Shown here one piece after another: positions 36,777 through 46,233 of a DNA stretch of 64,000 nucleotides. Positions within the stretch are counted from its first letter, which is position 1; every line of letters begins with the position of its first letter. The stretch lies in NCBI GenBank assembly GCA_022709385.1, contig JAKLIX010000001.1:372001-436000 (forward strand), given 5' to 3'. This DNA is from Bacteroidota bacterium. GTDB taxonomy: Bacteria; Bacteroidota; Bacteroidia; Bacteroidales; CAIXZF01. Both the position numbers and the translations under genes were made by a program. The notes under the pieces are model-generated. The model was not told where the DNA came from, did not search any database, and saw only the letters and a program-made list of their open reading frames with translations.

Positions 36777-38534
36777 ATGGAGAAGCGCTGGGTGATAAAG
36801 GAGGCGGGGGATGTTGCTATTACGAAGGCATTAGCTGCTGCTTTGGATATTGACACCAACCTTGCGACCCTGCTGGTACAGCGGGGGATCAACACTTATG
36901 AGGAAGCCAGGTCTTTTTTCCGGCCGAGCCTGAATTCCCTTCATGATCCTTTCCTGATGAAGGACATGGACAAGGCGGTGGCCCGGATTGAGAAAGCCAT
37001 TCAGAATAACGAGAAGATTCTGATATACGGGGATTATGATGTGGACGGGACGACGGCCGTGGCCCTGGTATATATATTCCTGAAGGATTTTTACCCGAAT
37101 GTCGATTTCTATATACCCGACAGATATTCAGAAGGTTACGGCATTTCATACAAAGGGATAGATTTCGCCTGTGAGAACGGTTTTACCGTTTTGCTGGCAC
37201 TGGATTGCGGGATCAAGGCCATTGAAAAAGTACAATATGCCCTCACGAAGGGGATAGACATGATCATCGGTGACCACCATCGTCCGGGCGATGAATTGCC
37301 TGCTGCGGTGGCGGTTTTGGATCCTAAAAGGAATGATTGCGAATATCCGTACAAGGAATTATCCGGATGCGGCATCGGTTTTAAACTCTGCCAGGCCTAT
37401 GCCCAGGTGAATGACATTCCCCTGAAAAAGCTGGAGAAGTTTTTAGATCTGGTCGTGGTCAGCATTGCCTCTGATATTGTTCCGATCACAGGGGAGAACA
37501 GAATACTGGCCTATGAGGGCATCAAGCTGCTGAACACGCATCCGCGACCCGGACTGGAGGCGATTCTGCTGTTCAGTAATATCAAGCGCAAAGATCTTTT
37601 CAATACCGGGACCAGCAAAAAAACGCTCTTCACCAAGGAAATCACCATCAGCGACCTGGTCTTTCTTGTCGGGCCGCGTATCAATGCTGCCGGACGCATC
37701 GAAAGTGGCAAAAACTCGGTGGAGCTGCTCGTTGCCGATAACCTGAATGCGGCAGTGACCATTGCCGAGCAGATCAATAAAAACAACACAGAAAGAAAGA
37801 ACCTCGACAACCTGATCACCCAGCAGGCGCTTGACATGATCAAGAACGACAAGGAACAGGCCAGACACAAATCAACCGTGGTATATAATCCCGAGTGGCA
37901 TAAAGGAGTGATCGGGATTGTTGCGAGCCGTCTGACCGAATATTATTACCGGCCAACCATCGTTCTGAGCAAATCCAACGAGCTGATCACGGGTTCGGCC
38001 CGTTCGGTGAAGGATTTTGATGTGTATGATGCGATTGATGCCTGCAGTGATCTGCTCGAACATTTTGGCGGGCATAAATATGCAGCAGGCCTCAGTATGA
38101 AACCTGAAAATTTTGAAGTTTTCAAAAAGCGTTTTGAGGATATCGTTTCTTCCACGATCACGGAAGAAATGCTCACACCTGAAATTGAGATTGATGCACT
38201 CATCAACCTGAAAGATATCAATTCCAAATTTTACAGGATACTCAAACAGTTTGCACCTTTCGGGCCGGGGAATATGTCGCCGGTTTTTATGACAGAGGGG
38301 ATTATTGATACCGGTTATGCCCGTGTCGTCGGAAATAACCATTTGAAATTCAGTGCCGTTCATCCTGATATCTCGGGTTTTCCCTTACCCGCCATTGCTT
38401 TTCAGCAGGGACATCTCATCGACCAGATCAAGGCAGGCCGGCGTTTCAGTATTTGTTATCACGTGGAGGAAAACGAATGGAACGGAACGACTTCCCTGCA
38501 ACTCAACATCAAAGACATTAAACTGTTTTCCTAA
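36777..38534 (+). CDS. recJ: Single-stranded-DNA-specific exonuclease RecJ
   Basis: A 5'-3' ssDNA exonuclease of repair and recombination in the DHH phosphoesterase family. The 585 residues carry the DHH-domain motifs IYGDYDVDGTTAVAL (Asp triad), LALDCGIKA, IIGDHHRPGDELP (DHH) and LVVVSIASDIVPI. The DHHA1 domain holds GPRINAAGRIESG and ARSVKDFDVYDAI with GGHKYAAGLSM. Length and motif order are normal. It is convergent with lysE, 2 bp apart. Confidence 0.97.
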   Translation: MEKRWVIKEAGDVAITKALAAALDIDTNLATLLVQRGINTYEEARSFFRPSLNSLHDPFLMKDMDKAVARIEKAIQNNEKILIYGDYDVDGTTAVALVYIFLKDFYPNVDFYIPDRYSEGYGISYKGIDFACENGFTVLLALDCGIKAIEKVQYALTKGIDMIIGDHHRPGDELPAAVAVLDPKRNDCEYPYKELSGCGIGFKLCQAYAQVNDIPLKKLEKFLDLVVVSIASDIVPITGENRILAYEGIKLLNTHPRPGLEAILLFSNIKRKDLFNTGTSKKTLFTKEITISDLVFLVGPRINAAGRIESGKNSVELLVADNLNAAVTIAEQINKNNTERKNLDNLITQQALDMIKNDKEQARHKSTVVYNPEWHKGVIGIVASRLTEYYYRPTIVLSKSNELITGSARSVKDFDVYDAIDACSDLLEHFGGHKYAAGLSMKPENFEVFKKRFEDIVSSTITEEMLTPEIEIDALINLKDINSKFYRILKQFAPFGPGNMSPVFMTEGIIDTGYARVVGNNHLKFSAVHPDISGFPLPAIAFQQGHLIDQIKAGRRFSICYHVEENEWNGTTSLQLNIKDIKLFS

Positions 38535-38536
38535 TC

Positions 38537-39172
38537 TCATGCCAGGCCGGCGAAGTTCACCAGGACACGGAAAATCAGCACGATTCCGAACAGCACCAGG
38601 GAGATCCCCACTACATGATTGATGGTGGCAAGGATTTTCAGGTTCATGTATTGCTTGATTTTGTGAGAAATAAAGCATTTCAGGAAGTCTGTGGTCAGCG
38701 TGGTGGCCAGGATACCGAAAAAGAAAACATAAATGGAAGTGGTATCCACTCCGAAATTTGAAGTGATCCCCACCACCACACCCATCCAGAATATCCAGAG
38801 GAAAGGATTGGCGAAGTTAAGCAGGAACCCTTTCAGAATATAGGTGACCGGGCCGGGTTTGCGGATTTGTTGAACGTATTCGTTGTCGATATGAACTTTT
38901 CTTCTGAAGGTGACAATGCCGAAGATGACCAGGATGGTTCCCCCTATCATACCGAAGACGAGGCTGTTCTGTCCCTCGTAAATGATCTGGGAGGCACCCA
39001 GGTAGCAAAGCATCAGCAGGGCAGCATCACTGAGGAAAATACCCATGGCAAGCAACAGGCCGGAATTGAGCCCTCTGTGGATGCTTGTCTGGATGAGTGT
39101 GAAAAAGGCAGGACCCGTTAGAATGGCAATGGTCAGCCCCAGTAGTACGCCTTCTAGCAAGGGATGGAACAT
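38537..39172 (-). CDS. LysE family translocator
   Basis: The 211-residue membrane protein has six hydrophobic segments and the LysE/RhtB opening LEGVLLGLTIAILTGPAFFTLIQTSIHRG. Homologues export amino acids or derivatives. The substrate is unknown. It starts 3 bp after the GH3-family gene, so the two form an operon. This raises, but does not prove, a link to acyl-amino-acid compounds. Confidence 0.88.
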   Translation of the reverse strand: MFHPLLEGVLLGLTIAILTGPAFFTLIQTSIHRGLNSGLLLAMGIFLSDAALLMLCYLGASQIIYEGQNSLVFGMIGGTILVIFGIVTFRRKVHIDNEYVQQIRKPGPVTYILKGFLLNFANPFLWIFWMGVVVGITSNFGVDTTSIYVFFFGILATTLTTDFLKCFISHKIKQYMNLKILATINHVVGISLVLFGIVLIFRVLVNFAGLA

Positions 39173-39175
39173 CTT

Positions 39176-40723
39176 TTACTTTTTATTGGTGATGGTTGAT
39201 AAAAAGGTCTCCCACTCGGCATGGATTTCTTTTTTCAGCACCCTCGGGAATTTGTGCTGTCCGCCCTCCTTCTTCTTCAGTTTCATCCAGTCATAAAACA
39301 CATGGGACGGATAGACCGCGATCAGCACATCTTTGATGGCTGCGATTCTTTCCACGCGGTAATCATCGTTCAGCAGTTTCAGGTTGTTGTCGATCTGCTG
39401 CCTGGCTGTTTCCGGGTCCACCGGGTCATCGGTACCCAGGTACCACTTATGGGCGAACATGGAGTCGTGCTGAATACCTGCTACCGTGAATTCCCGGATG
39501 GTGATATTAAGCTGGTGTTCGAGCATTTCGATGGCACGGTTCATGTTTTCCTGGCTGAGGTGCTCACCGCAAAGGTTCAGGAAGTGTTTGGTACGACCTG
39601 TGATGACGATCTCATTCAGGGCGGTGGAGGTGAACTTGATGGTATCGCCGATCAGGTAGCGCCAGGCTCCTGAACAGGTAGAGATCAACAGGGCGTATTC
39701 CTGTCCTTCCTTTACCTGCCCGATGGTATAGGTTTCCGGATGCTCGACGGGATTTCCGTCCTGGCTGAAATTGCTGCTGTTGAAAGGGATAAATTCATAA
39801 AACAAACCGTTGTCAAGAACCAGTTCCATGCCTTCAGCGCCGGGCCTGCTCTGGTATGCAATGAATCCTTCGGAAGCAAGGTAGGTTTCTATATATATCA
39901 GCGGGTGTGCAAGCAGTTTGCTGAATCCTTTGGCATAAGGCCCGAAAGAAACGCCTCCGTGCACATAAATGCTGAGGTTGGGCCATATCTGGTGGATATT
40001 TTGCAGTTTGTAAGTGGTGATAATGCGTTCCATCAATACCTGCAACCAGGCAGGCACTCCCACGATAAACCCGATGTCCCAGTCGGGTGCCTTCCTCACT
40101 ATCTCATCGAGTTTGGTCGTCCATTCTCTTTCCCTGGATATTCTTTTGCCCGGTTTGTAAAAATGCTGGAACCAGAAAGGAATATTCCCCGCGGTGATGC
40201 CTGAAAGGTCGCCCTCAAAGAAGGTGCCGTTGAAATGCAGGTGTGTGGAACCTCCCAGCATCAGGATTCCCTTCTCATAAAGATCTTCCGGCAGGTCGTA
40301 CTTGGCCAGCGACAGCAATTGCCGGATACTTGTTTTTTTGATGGCCTTCAGCATGTCCCGGGTCACCGGGATATGTTTGCTGGATGCTTCCGAAGTGCCC
40401 GAGCTGAGCGCGAAATAATCAATTTTTGCAGGCCAGCATACATAGGCTTCACCGTTCAGTGAACGGTACCACCATTTCCTGTAAATGGCATTGTAATCGA
40501 AAACCGGCACCTTCTGACGGAAGGCAGTGATCAGGTCCCTTTCTTTAAGCATATCCCCGAAATCGTAGTATTCCCCGAAAGAAGTATACTGCGCCTTTTT
40601 CAGCAGCTTGCGCAAAACCTTCTGCTGCTGCATGATCCCGTTTGGTTTGCGGGTGATCTCCAGGTTGGGAACCTTGCTTCGCAATGCGATGGCAGTTTTC
40701 AGGATACTTCCGAGGAAGGGCAT
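39176..40723 (-). CDS. GH3-family acyl-amido synthetase-like protein
   Basis: The 515 residues match the GH3 (auxin-responsive) family of adenylating acyl-acid amido synthetases, which couple carboxylic acids to amino acids in plants. Visible features are an ATP-binding type SSGTSEASSKHIPVT motif, GVSFGPYAKGF, the YLASEGFIAYQS segment, and a C-terminal domain with HFLNLCGEHLSQENMNRAI. Bacterial GH3 proteins are common in Bacteroidota but mostly uncharacterised. It heads a two-gene operon with the LysE exporter. Confidence 0.9.
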   Translation of the reverse strand: MPFLGSILKTAIALRSKVPNLEITRKPNGIMQQQKVLRKLLKKAQYTSFGEYYDFGDMLKERDLITAFRQKVPVFDYNAIYRKWWYRSLNGEAYVCWPAKIDYFALSSGTSEASSKHIPVTRDMLKAIKKTSIRQLLSLAKYDLPEDLYEKGILMLGGSTHLHFNGTFFEGDLSGITAGNIPFWFQHFYKPGKRISREREWTTKLDEIVRKAPDWDIGFIVGVPAWLQVLMERIITTYKLQNIHQIWPNLSIYVHGGVSFGPYAKGFSKLLAHPLIYIETYLASEGFIAYQSRPGAEGMELVLDNGLFYEFIPFNSSNFSQDGNPVEHPETYTIGQVKEGQEYALLISTCSGAWRYLIGDTIKFTSTALNEIVITGRTKHFLNLCGEHLSQENMNRAIEMLEHQLNITIREFTVAGIQHDSMFAHKWYLGTDDPVDPETARQQIDNNLKLLNDDYRVERIAAIKDVLIAVYPSHVFYDWMKLKKKEGGQHKFPRVLKKEIHAEWETFLSTITNKK

Positions 40724-40792
40724 GCAGGAATCGGTTTTGAAGCGCTAAAGTAAAAAATTATTTGGTACTTTTACCAGCAACAAATCCCGTGC

Positions 40793-41917
40793 ATGAGCGG
40801 CTTTTTCCGTATTCTCAGATTTCTGGTCATCCTGGCAGCTGCGGGAATATTACTGTTAATCCTGTTGTTGGCTTACCTGAGCGTAAAGGATTACAGTCCG
40901 CCCCGCGAACTGGCCGTCCGGCCGCATCGAAATCCAGACCTGAGGATTGATCCCGGAAGGGAAGTCAGCCTGCTGCTGTGGAATATAGGCTATGCCGGGC
41001 TTGGCAGGGATATGGACTTTTTCTATGACGGCGGTTCTACGGTCAGGGCACCGCTCGACCATTACAATGTTTACCTGAACTGCATATTCAACAGCGTTCT
41101 CCGGGCTGATACCATTGATATCCTGATGCTTCAGGAGGTGGATTCTGCTGCAACCCGGAGTTACCTGACCAACCAGGTTCACCTGCTGACGGAAGGACTA
41201 CCCGGGTTCGGTTACACTTTTGCGTTGAACTATCAGGTAAGGCTCGTTCCGTTTCCTTTGTTCCGCCCCCTGGGCAGGATCGCTTCCGGATTGTTGAATA
41301 TCAGTCGTTTCCATGTGGATGAGGCACTCAGGATCAGCACACCGGGCCGGTTCCCGTGGCCGAAGCGCCTGTTTTTCCCCGACCGTTGTTTTTCCCTGCT
41401 GCGATACCGGCTTGCTTCCGGGAAACACCTGGTGGTGATCAACCTGCATAACTCTGCCTGGGAGGAAGGAGCGGAACTGAGAAGCAGAGAAATGGAAAAG
41501 CTGCAGCAAGTGTTATCGGAGGAATACCGGCTCGGGAATTATGTGATTGCCGGGGGTGACTGGAACCAGCCTCCGCCTGCCTATAATGAGAGAATGCTGA
41601 GAACGGGAGATCTGGCGAAAAAGGGAGTAAGACCGCTTGAGGCAGCCTGGATCCCTGCAGGCTGGCAATGGGCTTACGATCCGCTACGACCTACCAACCG
41701 CGATGTCGACCGGGCTTATCAGAAAGGCGTGAGTCAGGTAACCATCTATGATTATTACCTGGTTTCTCCCAATATCAGTGTACTGGAAGTGAAGACACTG
41801 CATCAGGGTTTCGCCTGTTCCGACCATCAGCCGGTGTATCTGAGGGTGATGCTGAAAGGGGACTCCCTGTTGAATGCTCCGCTTACAACGGCTCTTCAGG
41901 GAAGAGCGCGGCCGTAA
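40793..41917 (+). CDS. Membrane-anchored EEP-family protein
   Basis: The 374-residue protein has an N-terminal membrane helix (about 8-28) and then an endonuclease/exonuclease/phosphatase domain on the outer side. LLLWNIGYAG, LMLQEVDSAA (catalytic Glu), VVINLHNSAWEEG, AGGDWNQ (Asp) and ACSDHQPVYL (Asp-His) are the expected metal and catalytic motifs in order. Members cleave DNA, inositol phosphates or lipids, and the target is undetermined. The 3' end overlaps the convergent hemW by 35 bp. Confidence 0.9.
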   Translation: MSGFFRILRFLVILAAAGILLLILLLAYLSVKDYSPPRELAVRPHRNPDLRIDPGREVSLLLWNIGYAGLGRDMDFFYDGGSTVRAPLDHYNVYLNCIFNSVLRADTIDILMLQEVDSAATRSYLTNQVHLLTEGLPGFGYTFALNYQVRLVPFPLFRPLGRIASGLLNISRFHVDEALRISTPGRFPWPKRLFFPDRCFSLLRYRLASGKHLVVINLHNSAWEEGAELRSREMEKLQQVLSEEYRLGNYVIAGGDWNQPPPAYNERMLRTGDLAKKGVRPLEAAWIPAGWQWAYDPLRPTNRDVDRAYQKGVSQVTIYDYYLVSPNISVLEVKTLHQGFACSDHQPVYLRVMLKGDSLLNAPLTTALQGRARP

Positions 41918-43019
41918 TGCCGTCCAGCCGGAGCATACCGGCTGATGTTGCCTTCAGACAATCATTTTCCACCCTCAGCCACCCGGCATCTAAATATGAT
42001 GCGGCTTTGGTGAGCAGATTTGCCTGTGTTTCCGCACCAAAGGCTGTCGTCACCCTTTGAAGATCCACGCCCCATTGTGTGCGTAAGCCTGTCAGCAACA
42101 TCTCCTCAAACTTCATCCTGTCGTCCAGGGATTCCTCTTCCGCAGCGGGTGTGCCATGATTGACACTGGCGATATAGCCGCTGACTGACGAGGGGTTCCA
42201 CCAGCGTTTTGAGCCATCATAAGCATGTGCGGATGGGCCGAAACCCAGGTAGTGGTTTCCTCTCCAGTACCCCAGGTTGTGCCTGGAGTAACGGCCATTT
42301 GCAGCAAAATTCGAGATTTCGTAATGTTCGTATCCATGCCGGGCTGCCCATGCACGCAACAGGTGGAAATGTCCGGTCCCTTCTTCCTCATCCGGAGCCT
42401 GAAGCCTTCCCTTGTCAAGCAGCCATTTAAGTGCTGTTTTTTCCTCAACCGTAAGCCAGTAAGCCGACAGGTGCGGAATCCGGAAGGAAGCCACCATGTC
42501 GAGGTTCTCCTGCCAGCTGTCCATCCCCTGACCCGGAATACCGTAGATCAGATCCACACTGATATTGTCAAAGCCCTGATGAATACAGGTTTCTATTGAC
42601 TGAACTGCGCATCTTTGAGTATGGTCGCGCTGAAGATACCGGAGGTCTTGTTCATGGAAGGACTGAATTCCCAGGCTGATGCGGTTGATGCCCATGTTTT
42701 TGTATGCGGCGGCTTTAGATTCATTCAGATCACCGGGATTGGCTTCCAGGGTGATCTCGCAATCCGGTTGCAGGGAAAAGGCAGCGGAGGCGGCATTCAG
42801 CAGGCTGTAAATATCTCCGGCCGGCAAGAGGGAGGGGGTTCCGCCGCCGAAGTAAACGGATTCGATGTGCTGTCCGGCAAGCAGAGACGATTTTGCACTG
42901 ATTTCCTTCAGCATAGCCGGAAGAAATCCGGTCTTCAGCTTGCTGCTCGCAACGGAAAAGAAATTACAATAGGAGCATTTCCTTTTACAATAAGGGATAT
43001 GGAAGTACAGGCCTGCCAT
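41883..43019 (-). CDS. hemW: Radical SAM heme chaperone HemW
   Basis: HemW (378 residues) is a radical SAM protein that handles heme delivery, formerly annotated as oxygen-independent coproporphyrinogen oxidase. The cluster motif is CKRKCSYC (Cys11, Cys15, Cys18) in YFHIPYCKRKCSYCNFFS. SVYFGGGTPSLLP and the HemN-type ISVDLIYGIPGQ follow. A C-terminal HemN domain is present. The first in-frame Met is at 43055, but MAGLYFHIPYC at 43019 is the family start. Confidence 0.93.
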   Translation of the reverse strand: MAGLYFHIPYCKRKCSYCNFFSVASSKLKTGFLPAMLKEISAKSSLLAGQHIESVYFGGGTPSLLPAGDIYSLLNAASAAFSLQPDCEITLEANPGDLNESKAAAYKNMGINRISLGIQSFHEQDLRYLQRDHTQRCAVQSIETCIHQGFDNISVDLIYGIPGQGMDSWQENLDMVASFRIPHLSAYWLTVEEKTALKWLLDKGRLQAPDEEEGTGHFHLLRAWAARHGYEHYEISNFAANGRYSRHNLGYWRGNHYLGFGPSAHAYDGSKRWWNPSSVSGYIASVNHGTPAAEEESLDDRMKFEEMLLTGLRTQWGVDLQRVTTAFGAETQANLLTKAASYLDAGWLRVENDCLKATSAGMLRLDGITAALFPEEPL

Positions 43020-43035
43020 CCGTTGGTGGACAGCG

Positions 43036-43554
43036 TCAGATCTGCCGGCCGGCACTGTTTCTGAAGAACATCAGTGCGTAAAGGCTGAAGGCCAGGGTAA
43101 CTGCCGCCTGGATCAGCCAGGGCGTGGAAACGAGTTCTGTCCGGATCAGCAGTAGGGAGATCAGCAGGGCTTTCAGTCCGTAATAGATGAGTTTGCTGGT
43201 AAGAATGGCGGTGAGCATGGAGGCAAAAGTGTTCCAGCGAAGCTTGCTGAAAATACTGAAAAACCAGACAAAGCTCAGCAATTCGATGGCAATGAGCAGT
43301 GATTTCAGGAAAAAGGGATGCCCTGATACCAGAAAGGAGAACACCGGCAGGGTAGCAGCCAGGAACCAGGCGTTTGGCCGGTTGGTGTGTACCAGGGCCA
43401 GTACCACCATCAGCCGCATGGGTTCGATGAGGTAAAGGGGAAAACTGAGCAGGTGTGAAAGGGCGGGAAGAAAGTAAATCAAAGCCAGTCCGGCTATATT
43501 CAGCAGGAGGTAGCTTTTCCAACGGAGCGGGATGTGTAAGGCCAGAGATTTCAT
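43036..43554 (-). CDS. Hypothetical integral membrane protein
   Basis: I do not recognise this 172-residue protein. It has about five hydrophobic helices and an N-terminal KSLALHIPLRWKSYLLLNIA segment. Tyr/Leu-rich helices and a PMRLMVVLALVHTNRPNAW loop follow. The frame opens upstream at 43746, but MKSLALHIPL at 43554 is the more reasonable start because the longer version would overlap the divergent promoter. It precedes hemW by 16 bp in an operon. Confidence 0.65.
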   Translation of the reverse strand: MKSLALHIPLRWKSYLLLNIAGLALIYFLPALSHLLSFPLYLIEPMRLMVVLALVHTNRPNAWFLAATLPVFSFLVSGHPFFLKSLLIAIELLSFVWFFSIFSKLRWNTFASMLTAILTSKLIYYGLKALLISLLLIRTELVSTPWLIQAAVTLAFSLYALMFFRNSAGRQI

Positions 43555-43655
43555 GGAGGGATGTTTTATACAGGGTGAAATCAACGCACAAATATAGAAG
43601 AAGCTGTGGTTATCTGCAAGATTTTCCTTCATTTCCCGGACTTTAGGAAAAAGTT

Positions 43656-43663
43656 TACCTTTG
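43656..43663 (+). promoter_or_regulatory. Bacteroidota -7 promoter element
   Basis: TACCTTTG matches TAnnTTTG exactly and ends 18 bp before the start of the DUF362 gene, so the leader is very short. Confidence 0.6.
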
Positions 43664-43681
43664 TTCAAACAGAATTGAGCT

Positions 43682-44593
43682 ATGCGAAGGCGTGATTTTT
43701 TCAAGAAGTCGCTTGGAGCGGGATTGCTGACGGGAGCTGCAATCACATTTGGCAGGGTGGATTCCCTGTTTGGAGCCGGTGTAAGCCCTTATGACCTGGT
43801 GGCAGCCAGGGGAGGAGAACCGGTGGAGATGTTTGAGAAGGCCATCCTGGCCATGGGAGGGATGCAGGCCTTTGTGAAGAAGGGGCAGAAGGTGGTGGTA
43901 AAACCCAATATCGGATGGGACGTAGTCCCTGAACTTGCCGCCAATACCAATCCCGCCCTGGTGGGTGCGATCGTTCGTCACTGCCTGGCGGCCGGAGCCC
44001 GGGATGTCTATGTCTTTGACAACACCTGCGACAACTGGGTGAAATGTTATGCGAACAGCGGGATAGAAAAAGCGGCAAAAAATGCCGGAGCAAAAATAGT
44101 TCCCGGCAATGCAGAGAAGTATTATCAGAAAGTCAGCGTGAGCAAAGGAAAAAGTCTGAAGAGTACTTCAGTACATGAGCTGATCCTCGAATCTGACGTT
44201 TTTATCAATGTGCCGGTACTGAAGCATCACAGCTCAGGCATGCTTACCGTTTCCATGAAGAATCTTATGGGGATCGTCTGGGACCGCACTTACTGGCACC
44301 GTAACAACCTGCACCAGTGTATCGCTGATTTCACTACCTTCAGCAAACCGACCCTGAATATTGTCGATGCTTACCGGGTGATGATGAAGAACGGCCCGAG
44401 AGGGGTTTCGAAGGAAGATGTCAGGGTGATGAAGTCTCTGATAATCTCCCCCGATATTGTAGCGGCAGATGCTGCTGCAGCCAAGCTGTTCGGAAAGGAA
44501 CCCGAAAAAATACCCTATATCAAGGCCGCCTCAGAGGCGGGTATTGGCCGTTTGGCTCTCGACCAGCTCAATATTCACCGGATCAAGTTCTGA
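43682..44593 (+). CDS. Tat-exported DUF362 protein
   Basis: The 303 residues begin with a twin-arginine signal (RRRDFFKKSLGAGLLTGAA), so a folded, probably cofactor-bearing protein is exported. The DUF362 domain contains KPNIGWDVVPELAANTNPALV, DVFINVPVLKHHSSGMLTVSMKN, and TLNIVDAYRVMMKNGP. Its role is unknown. It lies 7 bp before a polyferredoxin-type membrane protein, suggesting a redox pair. Confidence 0.88.
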   Translation: MRRRDFFKKSLGAGLLTGAAITFGRVDSLFGAGVSPYDLVAARGGEPVEMFEKAILAMGGMQAFVKKGQKVVVKPNIGWDVVPELAANTNPALVGAIVRHCLAAGARDVYVFDNTCDNWVKCYANSGIEKAAKNAGAKIVPGNAEKYYQKVSVSKGKSLKSTSVHELILESDVFINVPVLKHHSSGMLTVSMKNLMGIVWDRTYWHRNNLHQCIADFTTFSKPTLNIVDAYRVMMKNGPRGVSKEDVRVMKSLIISPDIVAADAAAAKLFGKEPEKIPYIKAASEAGIGRLALDQLNIHRIKF

Positions 44594-44600
44594 AAATTTC

Positions 44601-46175
44601 ATGTCCGCCCTGCTGAAGCCTCTCAGAGTGGCTTTGTCCCTGTTGATCCTGTGTTTGTTTCTTTTCCTGTTTCTCGACAGTTGGACAGACTTGACGGACC
44701 GTTTTTCGCTTTATCTGACCGACACCCAGCTGATACCGTACTACCTGCGCTGGATCAGCACCAGGGAGGTTTTTTACGGCGGAGGCATCCTGCTTATCCT
44801 GCTTAGCCTGCTTTTCGGAAGGGTGTATTGTTCGTCTGTATGCCCTTTGGGTACCATACAGGATATGCTAATCCGTTTGAGAAGGATCTTCCGCTCAAGG
44901 CGCAGGAGGTTCTTCCGCTTGCTCAGGCCACACAGGTTTCTGAGGTACGGGATATTATTACTGGTCTTGCTGTCCCTGGCATCAGGCATGACCACCCTGT
45001 TGCTGCTGCTGGATCCATACAGCATCAGCGGCCGGTTCTTCACAACCTGGGTGAAACCCTTGTTTACGATGCTCTACAATGCTTTCACCGAAAGTCTTCA
45101 GGCCATGAACTATTATGCGGTCAAACCCCTCGACTGGCATTGGGATGCGGGTCCGGCCGCCTGGTTTGCCCTTGGCTGGATGTTCCTGGTGAGCGTGATG
45201 AGTGTCGTTGGCGGAAGGTTATACTGCAACACCCTTTGCCCGGTGGGAACTCTTCTGGGTCTGTTATCCCATGTCAGCATCTGGCGGATCAGGATAGCTC
45301 CCTCAAAGTGTACCCTGTGTGCGAAATGCGGACAGGTTTGCAAGGCAGGCTGCATCAACATGAACCATCATCAGCTCGATTTTTCCCGTTGTGTGGCCTG
45401 CATGAACTGCATCAATGTTTGCAGTGAGGGAGCCGTCACCTATCATCGTTCCCGTTTTGGCAGCATCCGGATTAAGGAAAGCAGCGCTGAGGGCAGAAGG
45501 AAGTTCCTGAAGCAGGGCCTTGGACTGGGTGCAGTTATTCCGCTTGCCGGCAGCGACAGCCTTTCTTTTGAACTGGATCCGCTCAACAGCAGGGAATCCG
45601 CCGTGAGGAAAGCTATTTGCCCGCCGGGATCCCTTGGCAGAGCCCATTTTACATCCTTTTGCACTTCATGCTATCTGTGCGTTAGTCAGTGTCCTACCAA
45701 AGTTTTGCAACCTTCCATCCTCGAATTCGGTATAGAGGGATTATACCAGCCTATGTTGGATTTTTCAATTAAATACTGCAGCTATGAATGTAATATTTGT
45801 TCACTGGTCTGTCCGTGCGGAGCCATCATTCCGCTGAGCCTTGAAGCCAAGAAGCAGGTCCAGATGGGAAAGGCGCGTTTGATAGAACACCTTTGCATCG
45901 TGGTTACCAAAGGAACCCATTGCGGTGCCTGTTCGGAACATTGTCCGACAAAAGCCTGTGATATGGTTCCTTATGTGGGAAACCTGACCATTCCAAAGGT
46001 GAATACCGATATCTGTACCGGATGCGGTGCCTGCGAACATGCCTGCCCGACCTCTCCCCGGTCTATCGTGGTGGATGAAAATGAAATTCACCTGCTTGCC
46101 CGGCTGCCTGCTAAAAAAGTCCTGGAAGCCTTGCCAGACAAGGAAGAGGACAATTTCGAAGAGTTTCCGTTCTAA
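44601..46175 (+). CDS. Fused NapH/NapG-like membrane ferredoxin
   Basis: The 524-residue protein has an N-terminal membrane part with NapH/NosR-type motifs (VYCSSVCPLGTIQ, LYCNTLCPVGTLL) and helices. 4Fe-4S motifs follow (CTLCAKCGQVCKAGC, CVACMNCINVC). A second arginine-type motif GRRKFLKQGLGLGAVIPLAG starts at residue 298 inside the chain. Further clusters follow: CTSCYLCVSQCPTKV, CNICSLVCPCGAI, CGACSEHCPTKAC and CTGCGACEHACP. The internal motif looks like the former Tat signal of a NapG-type ferredoxin fused after a NapH-type domain. The frame opens upstream at 44469, but MSALLKPL at 44601 avoids overlapping the DUF362 gene. Likely a quinol-linked electron transfer protein. Confidence 0.85.
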   Translation: MSALLKPLRVALSLLILCLFLFLFLDSWTDLTDRFSLYLTDTQLIPYYLRWISTREVFYGGGILLILLSLLFGRVYCSSVCPLGTIQDMLIRLRRIFRSRRRRFFRLLRPHRFLRYGILLLVLLSLASGMTTLLLLLDPYSISGRFFTTWVKPLFTMLYNAFTESLQAMNYYAVKPLDWHWDAGPAAWFALGWMFLVSVMSVVGGRLYCNTLCPVGTLLGLLSHVSIWRIRIAPSKCTLCAKCGQVCKAGCINMNHHQLDFSRCVACMNCINVCSEGAVTYHRSRFGSIRIKESSAEGRRKFLKQGLGLGAVIPLAGSDSLSFELDPLNSRESAVRKAICPPGSLGRAHFTSFCTSCYLCVSQCPTKVLQPSILEFGIEGLYQPMLDFSIKYCSYECNICSLVCPCGAIIPLSLEAKKQVQMGKARLIEHLCIVVTKGTHCGACSEHCPTKACDMVPYVGNLTIPKVNTDICTGCGACEHACPTSPRSIVVDENEIHLLARLPAKKVLEALPDKEEDNFEEFPF

Positions 46176-46203
46176 AAAAGTTGAAAAAATATTTTTCACC
46201 GGA

Positions 46204-46233
46204 GTGGGACATTTTTGATTTTATGTTATAAAT
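46204..46233 (+). promoter_or_regulatory. Shared 30-bp element at sigma gene start (copy A)
   Basis: GTGGGACATTTT, seven variable bases and ATGTTATAAAT. The last three bases overlap the proposed sigma-factor start codon at 46232. The same element with identical spacing occurs at 50947-50976 before the peptide gene (26 of 30 bases equal). It could be a sigma-dependent promoter or an operator. If it is a core promoter, the sigma transcript would be leaderless or start downstream. Confidence 0.6.

Noticed and set aside
43554..43746. N-terminal extension of the hypothetical membrane protein
   Set aside because: It would run through the divergent DUF362 promoter and has no membrane-protein character before MKSLALHIPL.
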